Assembly: GCF_002113125.1 (NCBI RefSeq)
Contig: NZ_NEJP01000007.1
Location: 62,001-126,000, forward strand
From: Pseudomonas sp. B20(2017)
Lineage (GTDB): Bacteria > Pseudomonadota > Gammaproteobacteria > Pseudomonadales > Pseudomonadaceae
Length of the DNA stretch: 64,000 bases
Direction: 5' to 3'
Shown here one piece after another: positions 18,357 to 26,811 of this stretch. The first letter of the stretch is position 1. Each line of letters begins with the position of its first letter. A program made the translations under genes and the position numbers. The notes under the pieces were generated by a model. The model saw nothing but the letters and a program-made list of their open reading frames with translations, made no database searches and was not told where the DNA came from.

Positions 18357-19964
18357 ATGACCGACCAGACTACCCGCCTGCCGATCCGCCGCGCCTTGAT
18401 CAGCGTTTCCGACAAGACCGGGATCCTCGAATTCGCCAAAGAGCTCGAAGCTCTGGGCGTCGAGATCCTCTCCACCGGCGGGACGTTCAAGCTGCTGCGC
18501 GACAACGGTGTTGCCGCAGTGGAAGTCGCGGATTACACCGGTTTCGCAGAAATGATGGACGGTCGGGTGAAAACCCTGCACCCGAAAATCCACGGCGGGA
18601 TCCTCGGTCGTCGCGGTATCGACGACGCCATCATGAACGAGCACGGCATCAAGCCGATCGATCTGGTGGCCGTCAACCTGTACCCGTTCGAAGCCACCAT
18701 CAGCAAGCCAGGCTGCGACCTGCCGACCGCCATCGAGAACATCGACATCGGCGGTCCGACCATGGTCCGTTCGGCGGCGAAAAACCACAAAGACGTGGCC
18801 ATCGTGGTGAATGCCAGCGATTACGCCAACGTCCTGGAAAACCTCAAGGCCGGCGGCCTGACCTACGCTCAGCGTTTCGACCTGATGCTCAAGGCGTTCG
18901 AACACACCGCCGCCTACGACGGCATGATCGCCAACTACATGGGCACTGTGAACCAGGCCGCTGACACCCTCAGCACTGAAGGTCGCAGCGAATTCCCGCG
19001 CACCTTCAACAGCCAGTTCATCAAGGCCCAGGAAATGCGCTACGGCGAAAACCCGCACCAGAGCGCGGCGTTCTACGTTGAGGCCAAGCCTGCCGAAGTC
19101 GGCATCGCCACCGCCACCCAATTGCAAGGCAAGGAACTGTCGTACAACAACGTGGCCGACACCGACGCCGCGCTGGAATGCGTGAAGAGTTTCGTCAAAC
19201 CGGCCTGCGTGATCGTCAAGCACGCCAACCCGTGCGGCGTGGCCGTAAGCCCGGACGCCGAAGGCGGTATCCGTCAGGCCTACGAACTGGCCTACGCCAC
19301 TGACACCGAATCGGCATTCGGCGGCATCATCGCCTTCAACCGTGAACTGGATGCCGAGACCGCCAAGGCGATCGTCGAGCGTCAGTTCGTTGAAGTGATC
19401 ATCGCGCCAAGCGTCAGCGAAGAAGCCCGTGCCATCGTTGCTGCCAAGGCCAATGTGCGCCTGCTGGCCTGCGGCGAATGGTCGGCGGATCGAGTTCCGG
19501 CCTGGGACTACAAGCGCGTCAACGGCGGCCTGCTGGTACAGAGCCGCGACATCGGCATGATCGGCGCCGACGACCTGAAAGTGGTGACCAAGCGCGCCCC
19601 GACCGAACAGGAAGTCCACGACCTGATCTTCGCCTGGAAAGTGGCCAAGTTCGTCAAATCCAACGCCATCGTCTACGCCAAGAACCGTCAGACCATCGGT
19701 GTCGGCGCCGGTCAGATGAGCCGCGTGAACTCGGCGCGTATCGCCGCGATCAAGGCTGAGCACGCCGGTCTGCAAGTGGCCGGCTCGGTGATGGCGTCGG
19801 ACGCGTTCTTCCCGTTCCGCGACGGTCTGGACAATGCGGCCAAGGTCGGTATCACTGCGGTGATCCAGCCAGGTGGCTCGATGCGTGATGCCGAGGTGAT
19901 TGCTGCTGCTGATGAAGCCGGCATCGCGATGGTATTCACCGGCATGCGCCACTTCCGTCACTAA
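18357..19964 (+). CDS. purH: Bifunctional AICAR transformylase/IMP cyclohydrolase
   Basis: A 535-residue enzyme for the last two steps of IMP synthesis. The N-terminal cyclohydrolase domain (about 1-200) has [29 protein letters not shown] and [18 protein letters not shown]. The C-terminal transformylase has the catalytic KHANPCGVA and [14 protein letters not shown] sequence, then [20 protein letters not shown]. The ATG at 18357 is preferred over an upstream in-frame TTG/ATG because the family begins [16 protein letters not shown]. purD follows after a REPIN. Confidence 0.98.
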   Translation: MTDQTTRLPIRRALISVSDKTGILEFAKELEALGVEILSTGGTFKLLRDNGVAAVEVADYTGFAEMMDGRVKTLHPKIHGGILGRRGIDDAIMNEHGIKPIDLVAVNLYPFEATISKPGCDLPTAIENIDIGGPTMVRSAAKNHKDVAIVVNASDYANVLENLKAGGLTYAQRFDLMLKAFEHTAAYDGMIANYMGTVNQAADTLSTEGRSEFPRTFNSQFIKAQEMRYGENPHQSAAFYVEAKPAEVGIATATQLQGKELSYNNVADTDAALECVKSFVKPACVIVKHANPCGVAVSPDAEGGIRQAYELAYATDTESAFGGIIAFNRELDAETAKAIVERQFVEVIIAPSVSEEARAIVAAKANVRLLACGEWSADRVPAWDYKRVNGGLLVQSRDIGMIGADDLKVVTKRAPTEQEVHDLIFAWKVAKFVKSNAIVYAKNRQTIGVGAGQMSRVNSARIAAIKAEHAGLQVAGSVMASDAFFPFRDGLDNAAKVGITAVIQPGGSMRDAEVIAAADEAGIAMVFTGMRHFRH

Positions 19965-19977
19965 GTACACGATCCAC

Positions 19978-20066
19978 TGTGGGAGCGAGCTTGCTCGCGA
20001 AGACGGCGGCACATTCAATTCAGATGTGACTGAAAATCCGCTTTCGCGAGCAAGCTCGCTCCCACA
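19978..20066. repeat. REPIN between purH and purD
   Basis: TGTGGGAGCGAGCTTGCTCG at the left end and CGAGCAAGCTCGCTCCCACA at the right end are perfect inverted copies separated by about 49 bases. It begins 14 bases after the purH stop and could form a long hairpin in the purH-purD transcript. Confidence 0.93.
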
Positions 20067-20119
20067 GAAAAGCGCCCCAGCGGCGCTCAACAGAATTAGC
20101 GTCATCCGAGGTTTTTGAA

Positions 20120-21412
20120 ATGAATGTTTTGATCATTGGCAGCGGTGGCCGCGAACACGCCCTGGCCTGGAAAGTGGCTCAGGATCCGCGTGTGCAGAAA
20201 GTTTTCGTCGCACCGGGCAACGCCGGCACTGCGATTGAAGCCAAGTGCGAAAACGTCGCCATCGACGTGCTGGCCCTTGAGCAACTCGCCGACTTCGCCG
20301 AGAAAAACGTTTCCCTGACCATCGTCGGTCCGGAAGTACCATTGGTGGCCGGCGTCGTCGACCTGTTCCGCTCTCGTGGCCTGGACTGCTTCGGTCCGAC
20401 CGCCGGTGCCGCGCAGCTGGAAGGCTCCAAAGCCTTTACCAAGGACTTCCTCGCGCGCCACAAAATCCCGACCGCCGACTACCAGAACTTCACCGAGATC
20501 GAGCCGGCGCTGGCTTATCTGCGTGAAAAAGGCGCACCGATCGTGATCAAGGCCGACGGCCTGGCCGCCGGTAAAGGCGTGATCGTTGCCATGACCCTGG
20601 CCGAAGCCGAAGACGCCGTGCGCGACATGCTCGCTGGCAATTCCTTTGGCGACGCCGGTTCGCGCGTTGTCATCGAAGAATTCCTCGACGGCGAAGAAGC
20701 CAGCTTCATCGTCATGGTCGACGGCAAGAACGTCCTGCCGATGGCCACCAGCCAGGACCACAAACGCGTCGGCGACGGCGACAGCGGCCCGAACACCGGC
20801 GGCATGGGTGCTTACTCCCCGGCTCCGGTTGTCACCGCCGACGTGCACCAGCGCGTGATGGACCAGGTGATCTGGCCGACCGTGCGCGGCATGGCCGACG
20901 AAGGCAACGTCTACACCGGTTTCCTGTACGCCGGTCTGATGATCGACAAGGCCGGCAATCCGAAGGTCATCGAGTTCAACTGCCGTTTCGGCGACCCGGA
21001 AACCCAACCGGTGATGCTGCGTCTGCAATCGAGCCTGGTGCTGCTGGTCGAAGCCGCACTGGCTCAGGCGCTGGACAAGGTTGAAGCGCAGTGGGATCCA
21101 CGTCCGAGCGTCGGCATCGTGCTGGCCGCCGGCGGCTACCCGGGCGACTACGCCAAGGGCGCGCCGATCAACGGTCTGGATGCAGCCGCCACACTGGAAG
21201 GCAAGGTCTTCCACGCCGGGACTGCGCTCAAGGACGGCAACGTCGTGACGGCCGGTGGTCGGGTGCTTTGCGCCACCGCCATGGGCGCCAGCGTCGGCGC
21301 CGCCCAGGAGCAGGCCTACAAACTGGCCAAGGCCATCGATTGGGAAGGCTGCTTCTACCGCACCGACATCGGCTACCGCGCCATTGCCCGTGAACGCGGT
21401 GAGTCTCAGTAA
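20120..21412 (+). CDS. purD: Phosphoribosylamine-glycine ligase (GAR synthetase)
   Basis: A 430-residue ATP-grasp ligase joining glycine to phosphoribosylamine in purine synthesis. Motifs are MNVLIIGSGGREHALAWK at the N-terminus, GPEVPLVAG, IKADGLAAGKGVIVA and TGGMGAYSPAPV, followed by EFNCRFGDPETQPV. It follows purH with a REPIN in the gap, as in many Pseudomonas genomes. Confidence 0.98.
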   Translation: MNVLIIGSGGREHALAWKVAQDPRVQKVFVAPGNAGTAIEAKCENVAIDVLALEQLADFAEKNVSLTIVGPEVPLVAGVVDLFRSRGLDCFGPTAGAAQLEGSKAFTKDFLARHKIPTADYQNFTEIEPALAYLREKGAPIVIKADGLAAGKGVIVAMTLAEAEDAVRDMLAGNSFGDAGSRVVIEEFLDGEEASFIVMVDGKNVLPMATSQDHKRVGDGDSGPNTGGMGAYSPAPVVTADVHQRVMDQVIWPTVRGMADEGNVYTGFLYAGLMIDKAGNPKVIEFNCRFGDPETQPVMLRLQSSLVLLVEAALAQALDKVEAQWDPRPSVGIVLAAGGYPGDYAKGAPINGLDAAATLEGKVFHAGTALKDGNVVTAGGRVLCATAMGASVGAAQEQAYKLAKAIDWEGCFYRTDIGYRAIARERGESQ

Positions 21413-21429
21413 TAAGCTACGCTGTGTTT

Positions 21430-21456
21430 CCGGCAGGGGCTTATGGCCCTTGCCGG
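21430..21456 (+). terminator. Hairpin after purD, possible terminator
   Basis: CCGGCAGGGGC (21430-21440) and GCCCTTGCCGG (21446-21456) form an 11-bp stem with one G-U pair and a 5-base loop, 18 bases after the purD stop. No U-run follows, so it may be a weak terminator or an RNA-stabilising hairpin ahead of retS. Confidence 0.5.
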
Positions 21457-21514
21457 ACTGTTCCGACGCTGCGCATCGTTATATTCTGGCATCAACCTAC
21501 GAAGGGATTTCGCC

Positions 21515-24289
21515 GTGCGCTGGCTCAGGATTGCCATAGGCTTTACCGTCACGCTGTTGACCTTGCTCTGCATGCTCCCGGCCCAGGCCGCGCAAGGCAG
21601 TGGCTGGTCGGTATTGCTTGACGATCAGGGCAACCTCCAACTGAGCGACATCCGCTCCGCCCGCTACACCAATCAATTCAGCCCTATCGAGCTTGACCGC
21701 CTCACCGCGGCCGAACCCGATGGCGCCTTGTGGCTGCGCTTCAGGCTGGCGCCCGGCAAGCACGAACAAGTGCTGCGGATCTTCGCCCCAGACCTGTCGC
21801 ACCTCAATCTGTATGTCCTAGACGGCGATCGCCTGATCGAACAGCGCGACACCGGCACCACCCAGCCCCAGGTGGAACGACCGCTGCCCAGCAGCGACTT
21901 CATGCTGCCGTTGCCGCAGAGCGACAAGCCCCTCGACGTTTACCTGCGACTGGTCTCCGATCACCAGTTGCGCCCTTACATCACCTTGCAATCGGCGGTG
22001 ATGGGGGCGGCCAATCAAAACCAGACGCTGATTTACGGCCTGCTGTTCGGCTGTCTGGCGATGCTGATCCTGCACAACCTGATCCGCTACGCCTACACCC
22101 GCTCGCGCAGCAGCCTGTGGCTGGCAGTATGCGAAGGCCTGCTGAGCCTGAGTCTTTTGCTTTTGCTCAACCTCGCCGGCCCCTGGCTGCCGAACTGGCA
22201 CGCGATCCAGACGCCCGGCGCCTACTTGGCCCTGCTGCTGACCGCCCCGGCGGGCCTGATGTTCGCCTACCGCTTCTTCGCCCCGCTCGGCTCGCATCCA
22301 CTGAACAAGCTGTTGATCGGCGACATTCTGTTCATCGTGATCTGCAGCCTGCTGCTGTTGTTCGTCAACACCCTGCCGCTGAACATCATCACCTACGCGC
22401 TGGTCGCCCTCGCCGGTCTGAGCATGCTTCTGGTCGGCTTCTATCACTGGCAGAAAGGCTACCGTCCTGCCCGGCTGTTCGTTGCCGCCATGGTGGTATT
22501 CAACATCGGCACGCTGATCATCCTTCCGGCCTTGCTCGGGCTGACGCTGGTGCCGCCGCAGGGCTTGATCATGGTGTTGATGGGATTCATCTGCATCAGC
22601 GGCCTGTTGATGAGCATTGCCCTGGGTGAGCGCCAGCGCAGCATCACTGAGAGCAGTTTCAATATCAGCCGCGACCTTGCTGCAAGCAACGCCGAGATCA
22701 ACGCCAAGGCAGAATTCCTGGCCAAGATCAGCCACGAGATCCGCACGCCGATGAACGGTGTGCTGGGGATGACCGAGTTACTGCTGGGCACCCCACTGTC
22801 GGTCAAGCAGCGCGATTACGTGCAAACCATCCATAGCGCCGGCAACGAACTGCTGACCCTGATAAATGAGATCCTCGACATCTCCCGGCTCGAGTCCGGG
22901 CAGATCGAACTGGACGACGTGCAGTTTGACCTCAACGCGCTGATCGACGATTGCCTGAGCATCTACCGCGCCAAGGCCGAGCAACAGAACGTCGAACTCA
23001 TCAGTTTCATCCAGCCGCAAGTGCCACGGGTCATCAGCGGCGATCCGACACGTCTGCGCCAGACACTGCTGAGCCTGCTGGAAAACGCCCTGAAGAAAAC
23101 CGAAGAAGGCGAAGTGCTGGTGGTGGTCGCCCTCGACGAGCGCAGCGCCGGCCCGCGCCTGCGCATTGCCGTGCAGGACAGCGGCCAGCCGATGGATCAG
23201 GAAGAGCGCGACGCGCTGATGCATGCCGAATTGCACAGCAAGCACTTCCTGTCGGCCAATCGCCTGGGCGGCAACCTCGGGCTGGTGATCGCCCGGCAAC
23301 TGATCCGTTTGATGCAGGGCGAGTTCGGCATCAAGAGCGGCGCCAGCCAGGGCAGCACATTGTGGCTGACCCTGCCGCTGGATCCTGATCGCCTGGAGCA
23401 TCCGACCTCGGACCTCGACAGCCCGCTGCAAGGCGCACGCGTGCTGGTGGTCGACGACAACGACACCTGCCGCAAGGTGCTGGTGCAGCAATGCAGCGCC
23501 TGGGGCCTGAACGTCAGCGCCGTGCCGTCGGGCAAGGAAGCGCTGGCCCTGCTGCGCACCAAGGCGCACCTGCGTGACTATTTCGACGTGGTCCTGCTGG
23601 ACCAGAACATGCCCGGCATGACCGGCATGCAACTGGCGGCCAAGATCAAGGAAGACCCGAGCCTGAACCACGACATCCTGCTGATCATGCTAACCGGCAT
23701 CAGCAATGCGCCGAGCAAGATCATCGCGCGCAACTCGGGGATCAAGCGCATCCTGGCCAAACCGGTGGCCGGCTACACCCTCAAGACCACGCTCGCCGAC
23801 GAGCTCAATCAGCGCAACCGTGGCCAGGTGGTGTTCCAGCCGCAGGTCGCGAGCCCCGCCGCGCCGGTCAAGGTGCCAAGTGATTTCCGCATTCTGGTGG
23901 CCGAAGACAACACGATTTCCACCAAGGTGATCCGGGGCATGCTCGGCAAACTCAACCTGCAGCCGGACACCGCCAGCAACGGTGAAGAAGCCTTGCAGGC
24001 GATGAAAGCCCAGCGCTACGACCTGGTGTTGATGGACTGTGAAATGCCGATCCTCGATGGCTTCTCCGCCACCCAGCAACTACGGGCCTGGGAAGTCGGC
24101 AATCAGCGCATCCGCACGCCGATCGTGGCGCTGACCGCGCACATCCTCGCCGAACACAAGGAACGCGCGCGTCAGGCCGGGATGGACGGGCACATGGCCA
24201 AACCAGTGGAACTGTCGCAACTGCGTGAGTTGATCGAGCACTGGGTAGCCCAGCGTGATCAGCAAAACCGTATAGCTTCGACGTCTTGA
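21515..24289 (+). CDS. retS: Hybrid sensor kinase RetS
   Basis: A 924-residue hybrid sensor. A signal/anchor at the N-terminus leads to a periplasmic 7TMR-DISMED2 domain (about 30-180), seven membrane helices (7TMR-DISM, about 185-385), a kinase core with H-box AKISHEIRTPMNGVLGM, and two receiver domains (VLVVDDNDTCRKVL with LLDQNMPGMTG; ILVAEDNTISTKVI with MDCEMPILDGF). In PAO1, RetS (PA4856) binds GacS and damps Gac/Rsm signalling, favouring acute over biofilm behaviour. The GTG at 21515 has GAAGGG upstream and begins the membrane-targeting sequence; in-frame codons further upstream are unlikely. Confidence 0.94.
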   Translation: MRWLRIAIGFTVTLLTLLCMLPAQAAQGSGWSVLLDDQGNLQLSDIRSARYTNQFSPIELDRLTAAEPDGALWLRFRLAPGKHEQVLRIFAPDLSHLNLYVLDGDRLIEQRDTGTTQPQVERPLPSSDFMLPLPQSDKPLDVYLRLVSDHQLRPYITLQSAVMGAANQNQTLIYGLLFGCLAMLILHNLIRYAYTRSRSSLWLAVCEGLLSLSLLLLLNLAGPWLPNWHAIQTPGAYLALLLTAPAGLMFAYRFFAPLGSHPLNKLLIGDILFIVICSLLLLFVNTLPLNIITYALVALAGLSMLLVGFYHWQKGYRPARLFVAAMVVFNIGTLIILPALLGLTLVPPQGLIMVLMGFICISGLLMSIALGERQRSITESSFNISRDLAASNAEINAKAEFLAKISHEIRTPMNGVLGMTELLLGTPLSVKQRDYVQTIHSAGNELLTLINEILDISRLESGQIELDDVQFDLNALIDDCLSIYRAKAEQQNVELISFIQPQVPRVISGDPTRLRQTLLSLLENALKKTEEGEVLVVVALDERSAGPRLRIAVQDSGQPMDQEERDALMHAELHSKHFLSANRLGGNLGLVIARQLIRLMQGEFGIKSGASQGSTLWLTLPLDPDRLEHPTSDLDSPLQGARVLVVDDNDTCRKVLVQQCSAWGLNVSAVPSGKEALALLRTKAHLRDYFDVVLLDQNMPGMTGMQLAAKIKEDPSLNHDILLIMLTGISNAPSKIIARNSGIKRILAKPVAGYTLKTTLADELNQRNRGQVVFQPQVASPAAPVKVPSDFRILVAEDNTISTKVIRGMLGKLNLQPDTASNGEEALQAMKAQRYDLVLMDCEMPILDGFSATQQLRAWEVGNQRIRTPIVALTAHILAEHKERARQAGMDGHMAKPVELSQLRELIEHWVAQRDQQNRIASTS

Positions 24290-24328
24290 GCAGAGGCGCG
24301 ACTAAATTCGCGGTAAACCTCTGCTCAA
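24286..24328. repeat. Perfect 11-bp inverted repeat overlapping the retS stop
   Basis: TTGAGCAGAGG (24286-24296) and CCTCTGCTCAA (24318-24328) flank a loop that contains a smaller inverted pair (CGCG...CGCG). The left arm includes the retS stop codon. There is no U-tract on either strand. It marks the boundary between core retS and the AT-rich accessory genes. Confidence 0.6.
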
Positions 24329-24362
24329 GATGAGCCAGGTAACCTGACTGCCGAATGTGGCG

Positions 24363-25076
24363 TTAACCCAAGGCTGCCGTTGAAGCAGGATCAATTTCCG
24401 TATCCAGTTGCACGACGTTGCCGTTGACCTTATCCCTGACTTTCGCAGCAATTGCATCTCGCACTGGCTGGTAGAGCGTTTCTGACAGCCTCGCCTGTGC
24501 AGTACGGATGCAAACAGGCCCCTGGACTTCTTCGGTCTGAAAACGCGCCCATGGCGTGAAGCCGGTTTCCTGGCTAGTTTTGAACTCGAGATAGACACTG
24601 TCGAAAGTCGTTGGAGTGGGCGCCACAATTACCAGCATGTGTACATCTTTGAGTAACCGAGGTGTCGGGGGGTGTTCAGTTTCCGAGGGTTCTTCCATGT
24701 ATTTGTGCATGACAGCCATGGCCGGCTCGGTGTTCGTGACACCTGCTGCGTGCGCCAATGCCTCAGCGAACATTTGCCCCTTTTCCAACATCGCAACGGC
24801 TTCCAGACTTGCAAGCCATTGAAGTGGTGTTTGGGTGATGCCGGCATTCACCTGCACGTCTCGACGCGTCCGCGAACTCCTGAGCCAAAAGTCGTCCAGA
24901 ACATTGACATATGCGTCATACCAGTCCTGCCCAGGGTTTTTCTCGACTTTTTTGCTCGCCACCAGTTGCGCAAGCAATATCGAAGATACCAAATCGTCAT
25001 AGGCCTGCACTTTGTGCTGTCTTGAGACAACCAATAGAGCCGAACCCACTGCCAATAAAAAAAAGTTATCCTTCAC
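24363..25076 (-). CDS. Uncharacterised protein, paralogue family member 1
   Basis: A 237-residue protein, counted from a GTG at 25076 that has GGAG six bases upstream; two ATGs just upstream (25088, 25082) give up to 241 residues but follow the terminator U-run and have no ribosome-binding site. The N-terminus is moderately hydrophobic (NFFLLAVGSALLVVSRQHK) without a cleavage site. The segment DDLVSSILLAQLVASKKVEK then QDWYDAYVNVL aligns with the two related genes at 25130 and 31317. The C-terminal third looks beta-rich. AT-richer than its neighbours. I recognise no domain and infer no function. Confidence 0.78.
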   Translation of the reverse strand: MKDNFFLLAVGSALLVVSRQHKVQAYDDLVSSILLAQLVASKKVEKNPGQDWYDAYVNVLDDFWLRSSRTRRDVQVNAGITQTPLQWLASLEAVAMLEKGQMFAEALAHAAGVTNTEPAMAVMHKYMEEPSETEHPPTPRLLKDVHMLVIVAPTPTTFDSVYLEFKTSQETGFTPWARFQTEEVQGPVCIRTAQARLSETLYQPVRDAIAAKVRDKVNGNVVQLDTEIDPASTAALG

Positions 25077-25091
25077 AGCCATCTCCATTAT

Positions 25092-25120
25092 AAAAAGAGG
25101 GGCACTATCCAGTGCCCCTC
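25092..25120 (-). terminator. Rho-independent terminator between the paired accessory genes
   Basis: On the minus strand GAGGGGCACT and AGTGCCCCTC form a perfect 10-bp stem with a 4-base loop, followed by TTTTT. It lies 9 bases after the stop of the 25130-25921 gene and only about 15 bases before the start of the next gene, whose transcription must either read through or start at the terminator itself. Confidence 0.9.
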
Positions 25121-25129
25121 CTGAATCAA

Positions 25130-25921
25130 TCAGATTTCATATTCATCGATTTTTTCAACAGCGTTAACACCGAGCCTGATTTTGATTCTTTCACGTGTAG
25201 CGTCTGCGACCACCGTATTTTTGGCAAACACTGTTTCGCCGCGATACAAGTTCACATTACGAATATCAACATCGACAAACAGAACCTTGGTCGAAGTATT
25301 CTTGCGCTTGAAGCGCACCGCCCCCACCGCCATGATCGCTTCACCGGCAACTTCAGTGCATGCAGCGGCCGCCATGCCGCCAACACCGTTGTCCAGCAGA
25401 TTTCGCTCATAGAGTGTCAATGCTGTATCACGCTTCTGAAGCGCCGCAACCGCATCGCCTGCGACCTTGAGCATCAATGCACTGGAAGATCCCGGCAATG
25501 CAATGCCGGCGATAACCGAGCCGAGAATTTCCAGCACCAGCTTGTCCATACGGACAGTGTTACCTCCGATGTGCAAGTCGTTGTAGTACTTGGAAACAGG
25601 TGTCCAGCCGGAGTCGGTCATCACCTGACGAAACAGTTGGTACCACTCCTTCCCCTGGTCTTCTTCGGGAAACTTTTTGTTAGCCACTAACGTCGCGAAG
25701 AGAAAGGCGTTTTGTGCATCCGACTTGTTATCGCCAGTGAGTTCACCGGTAAATGCCAGAACCCCCTCACCTACGATCGCCGCCTTGGACGGTTCTTCGA
25801 CGGCCATTCCAGACACAGCGAAACTGCGAGATCGAATGTAACTCACATCATCCAGTTCATACTCATTGATATTTTCAACACAGGTAGCAATGTACCTATC
25901 AACAATAACTTGGCTATTCAT
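25130..25921 (-). CDS. Uncharacterised protein, paralogue family member 2
   Basis: A 263-residue soluble protein with no signal peptide. The segment from about residue 68 (DAQNAFLFATLVANKKF, then GKEWYQLFRQVMTDSGW) aligns with its neighbour at 24363 and the gene at 31317; the C-terminal part (IMAVGAVRFKRK ... LFVDVDI) aligns best with 31317. Its first and last residues carry near copies of one peptide, VENINEYEL (15-23) and VEKIDEYEI (255-263, the very C-terminus). Base composition is AT-rich. No convincing ribosome-binding site precedes the ATG at 25921. Function unknown. Confidence 0.82.
   Translation of the reverse strand: MNSQVIVDRYIATCVENINEYELDDVSYIRSRSFAVSGMAVEEPSKAAIVGEGVLAFTGELTGDNKSDAQNAFLFATLVANKKFPEEDQGKEWYQLFRQVMTDSGWTPVSKYYNDLHIGGNTVRMDKLVLEILGSVIAGIALPGSSSALMLKVAGDAVAALQKRDTALTLYERNLLDNGVGGMAAAACTEVAGEAIMAVGAVRFKRKNTSTKVLFVDVDIRNVNLYRGETVFAKNTVVADATRERIKIRLGVNAVEKIDEYEI
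25137..25160. repeat. Direct repeat, copy at the 3' end of the 25130-25921 gene
   Basis: This 24-base stretch matches 25857-25880 at 21 of 24 positions, exactly 720 bases apart and in the same reading frame. It encodes the VE(K/N)I(D/N)EYE peptide at the end of the protein. Confidence 0.75.
25857..25880. repeat. Direct repeat, copy at the 5' end of the 25130-25921 gene
   Basis: Partner of 25137-25160; the three differences are two transitions and one transversion, at positions 6, 11 and 15 of the repeat. It encodes VENINEYE near the start of the same protein. Confidence 0.75.
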
Positions 25922-26165
25922 TATAATAAATCCATAACTTGATTAATAACAAACCCCTCATGAGCTTGCAAAACAACAATAACCAAGCCAACAAATAACT
26001 ACAAACAAGAACATGTAACACGATATCAAACCAACAACAAACCCCCGTCGCCCAACCGCACTCTTTCAATAAGATACTTCAACCAAAACATTTTTCAGAC
26101 GCTGTGCACAGAGAGATCTTCAACTGATAGACTCAGACGCGACTCTCCTTTAGCGGGATTTAAAG
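25922..26165. other. AT-rich divergent intergenic region
   Basis: This 244-base region separates the minus-strand accessory gene from marC. A minus-strand promoter is possible: TTGCAA (25966-25971) and TTATTA (25944-25949) with a 16-base spacer, placing transcription start close to the ATG at 25921. The composition is strikingly AT-rich and C/A-biased on the plus strand. No small gene or repeat element is visible. Confidence 0.35.
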
Positions 26166-26759
26166 ATGCTCCACGTGTTGTTCAGTGTTTACCTAAAGAT
26201 GCTGGTGCTCTACAGCCCGTTCTTCGTATTGTCCTGCTTCATCAGCCTGACCCGAGGTTATTCGCGCAAGGAACAACGGCGCCTGGCCTGGAAAGTGGCG
26301 ATCGCCACCCTGATATCGAGCGTATTGCTGTATCTGTTCGGGCGGGTGATTTTCGATGTGTTCGGTATTACGGTGGATGCCTTCCGCATCGGTGCCGGCA
26401 GCGTACTGTTTATTTCGGCGCTGGGCATGGCGCAGGGCAAGTCGGCCGTGCAGACCGATAATGTGCAGCAGGACGTGACGATTGTCCCGCTGACCATTCC
26501 ACTCACCGTCGGCCCCGGCACCATCGGTGCGCTGCTGGTGATGGGCGTCAGTCAACCGCACTGGGATGACAAGCTGATCGCGATCATGAGTATCGCTCTT
26601 GCCAGTTTCACGGTAGGCGTGGTGCTTTACCTGTCGAACCGCATCGAACGAATTCTGGGCGATCAGGGGTTGCAGATTGTCAGCCGACTCATGGGATTGT
26701 TTGTCTGTGCACTGGCTGCGCAGATCATCTTTACCGGGGTGAAGGGTTATCTTGGCTGA
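26166..26759 (+). CDS. MarC family integral membrane protein
   Basis: A 197-residue inner-membrane protein of the MarC (UPF0056) family, with about six transmembrane helices. Conserved features include SPFFVLSCFISLTRGYS at helix 1, FRIGAGSVLFISALGM, and VPLTIPLTVGPGTIGALLVMG. The family was once linked to multiple antibiotic resistance but that has not been upheld; the transported substrate is unknown. It ends at a bidirectional terminator facing cobJ. Confidence 0.9.
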   Translation: MLHVLFSVYLKMLVLYSPFFVLSCFISLTRGYSRKEQRRLAWKVAIATLISSVLLYLFGRVIFDVFGITVDAFRIGAGSVLFISALGMAQGKSAVQTDNVQQDVTIVPLTIPLTVGPGTIGALLVMGVSQPHWDDKLIAIMSIALASFTVGVVLYLSNRIERILGDQGLQIVSRLMGLFVCALAAQIIFTGVKGYLG

Positions 26760-26777
26760 CTCGCCCCCCATGAAATG

Positions 26778-26806
26778 AAAAAGCGGCTCCGAAGAGCCGC
26801 TTTTTT
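26778..26806. terminator. Bidirectional terminator between marC and cobJ
   Basis: AAAAAGCGGCTC and GAGCCGCTTTTTT form a stem with a 4-base loop, with an A-run before and a T-run after, so it can terminate both convergent transcripts. Confidence 0.92.
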
Positions 26807-26811
26807 ATGGC

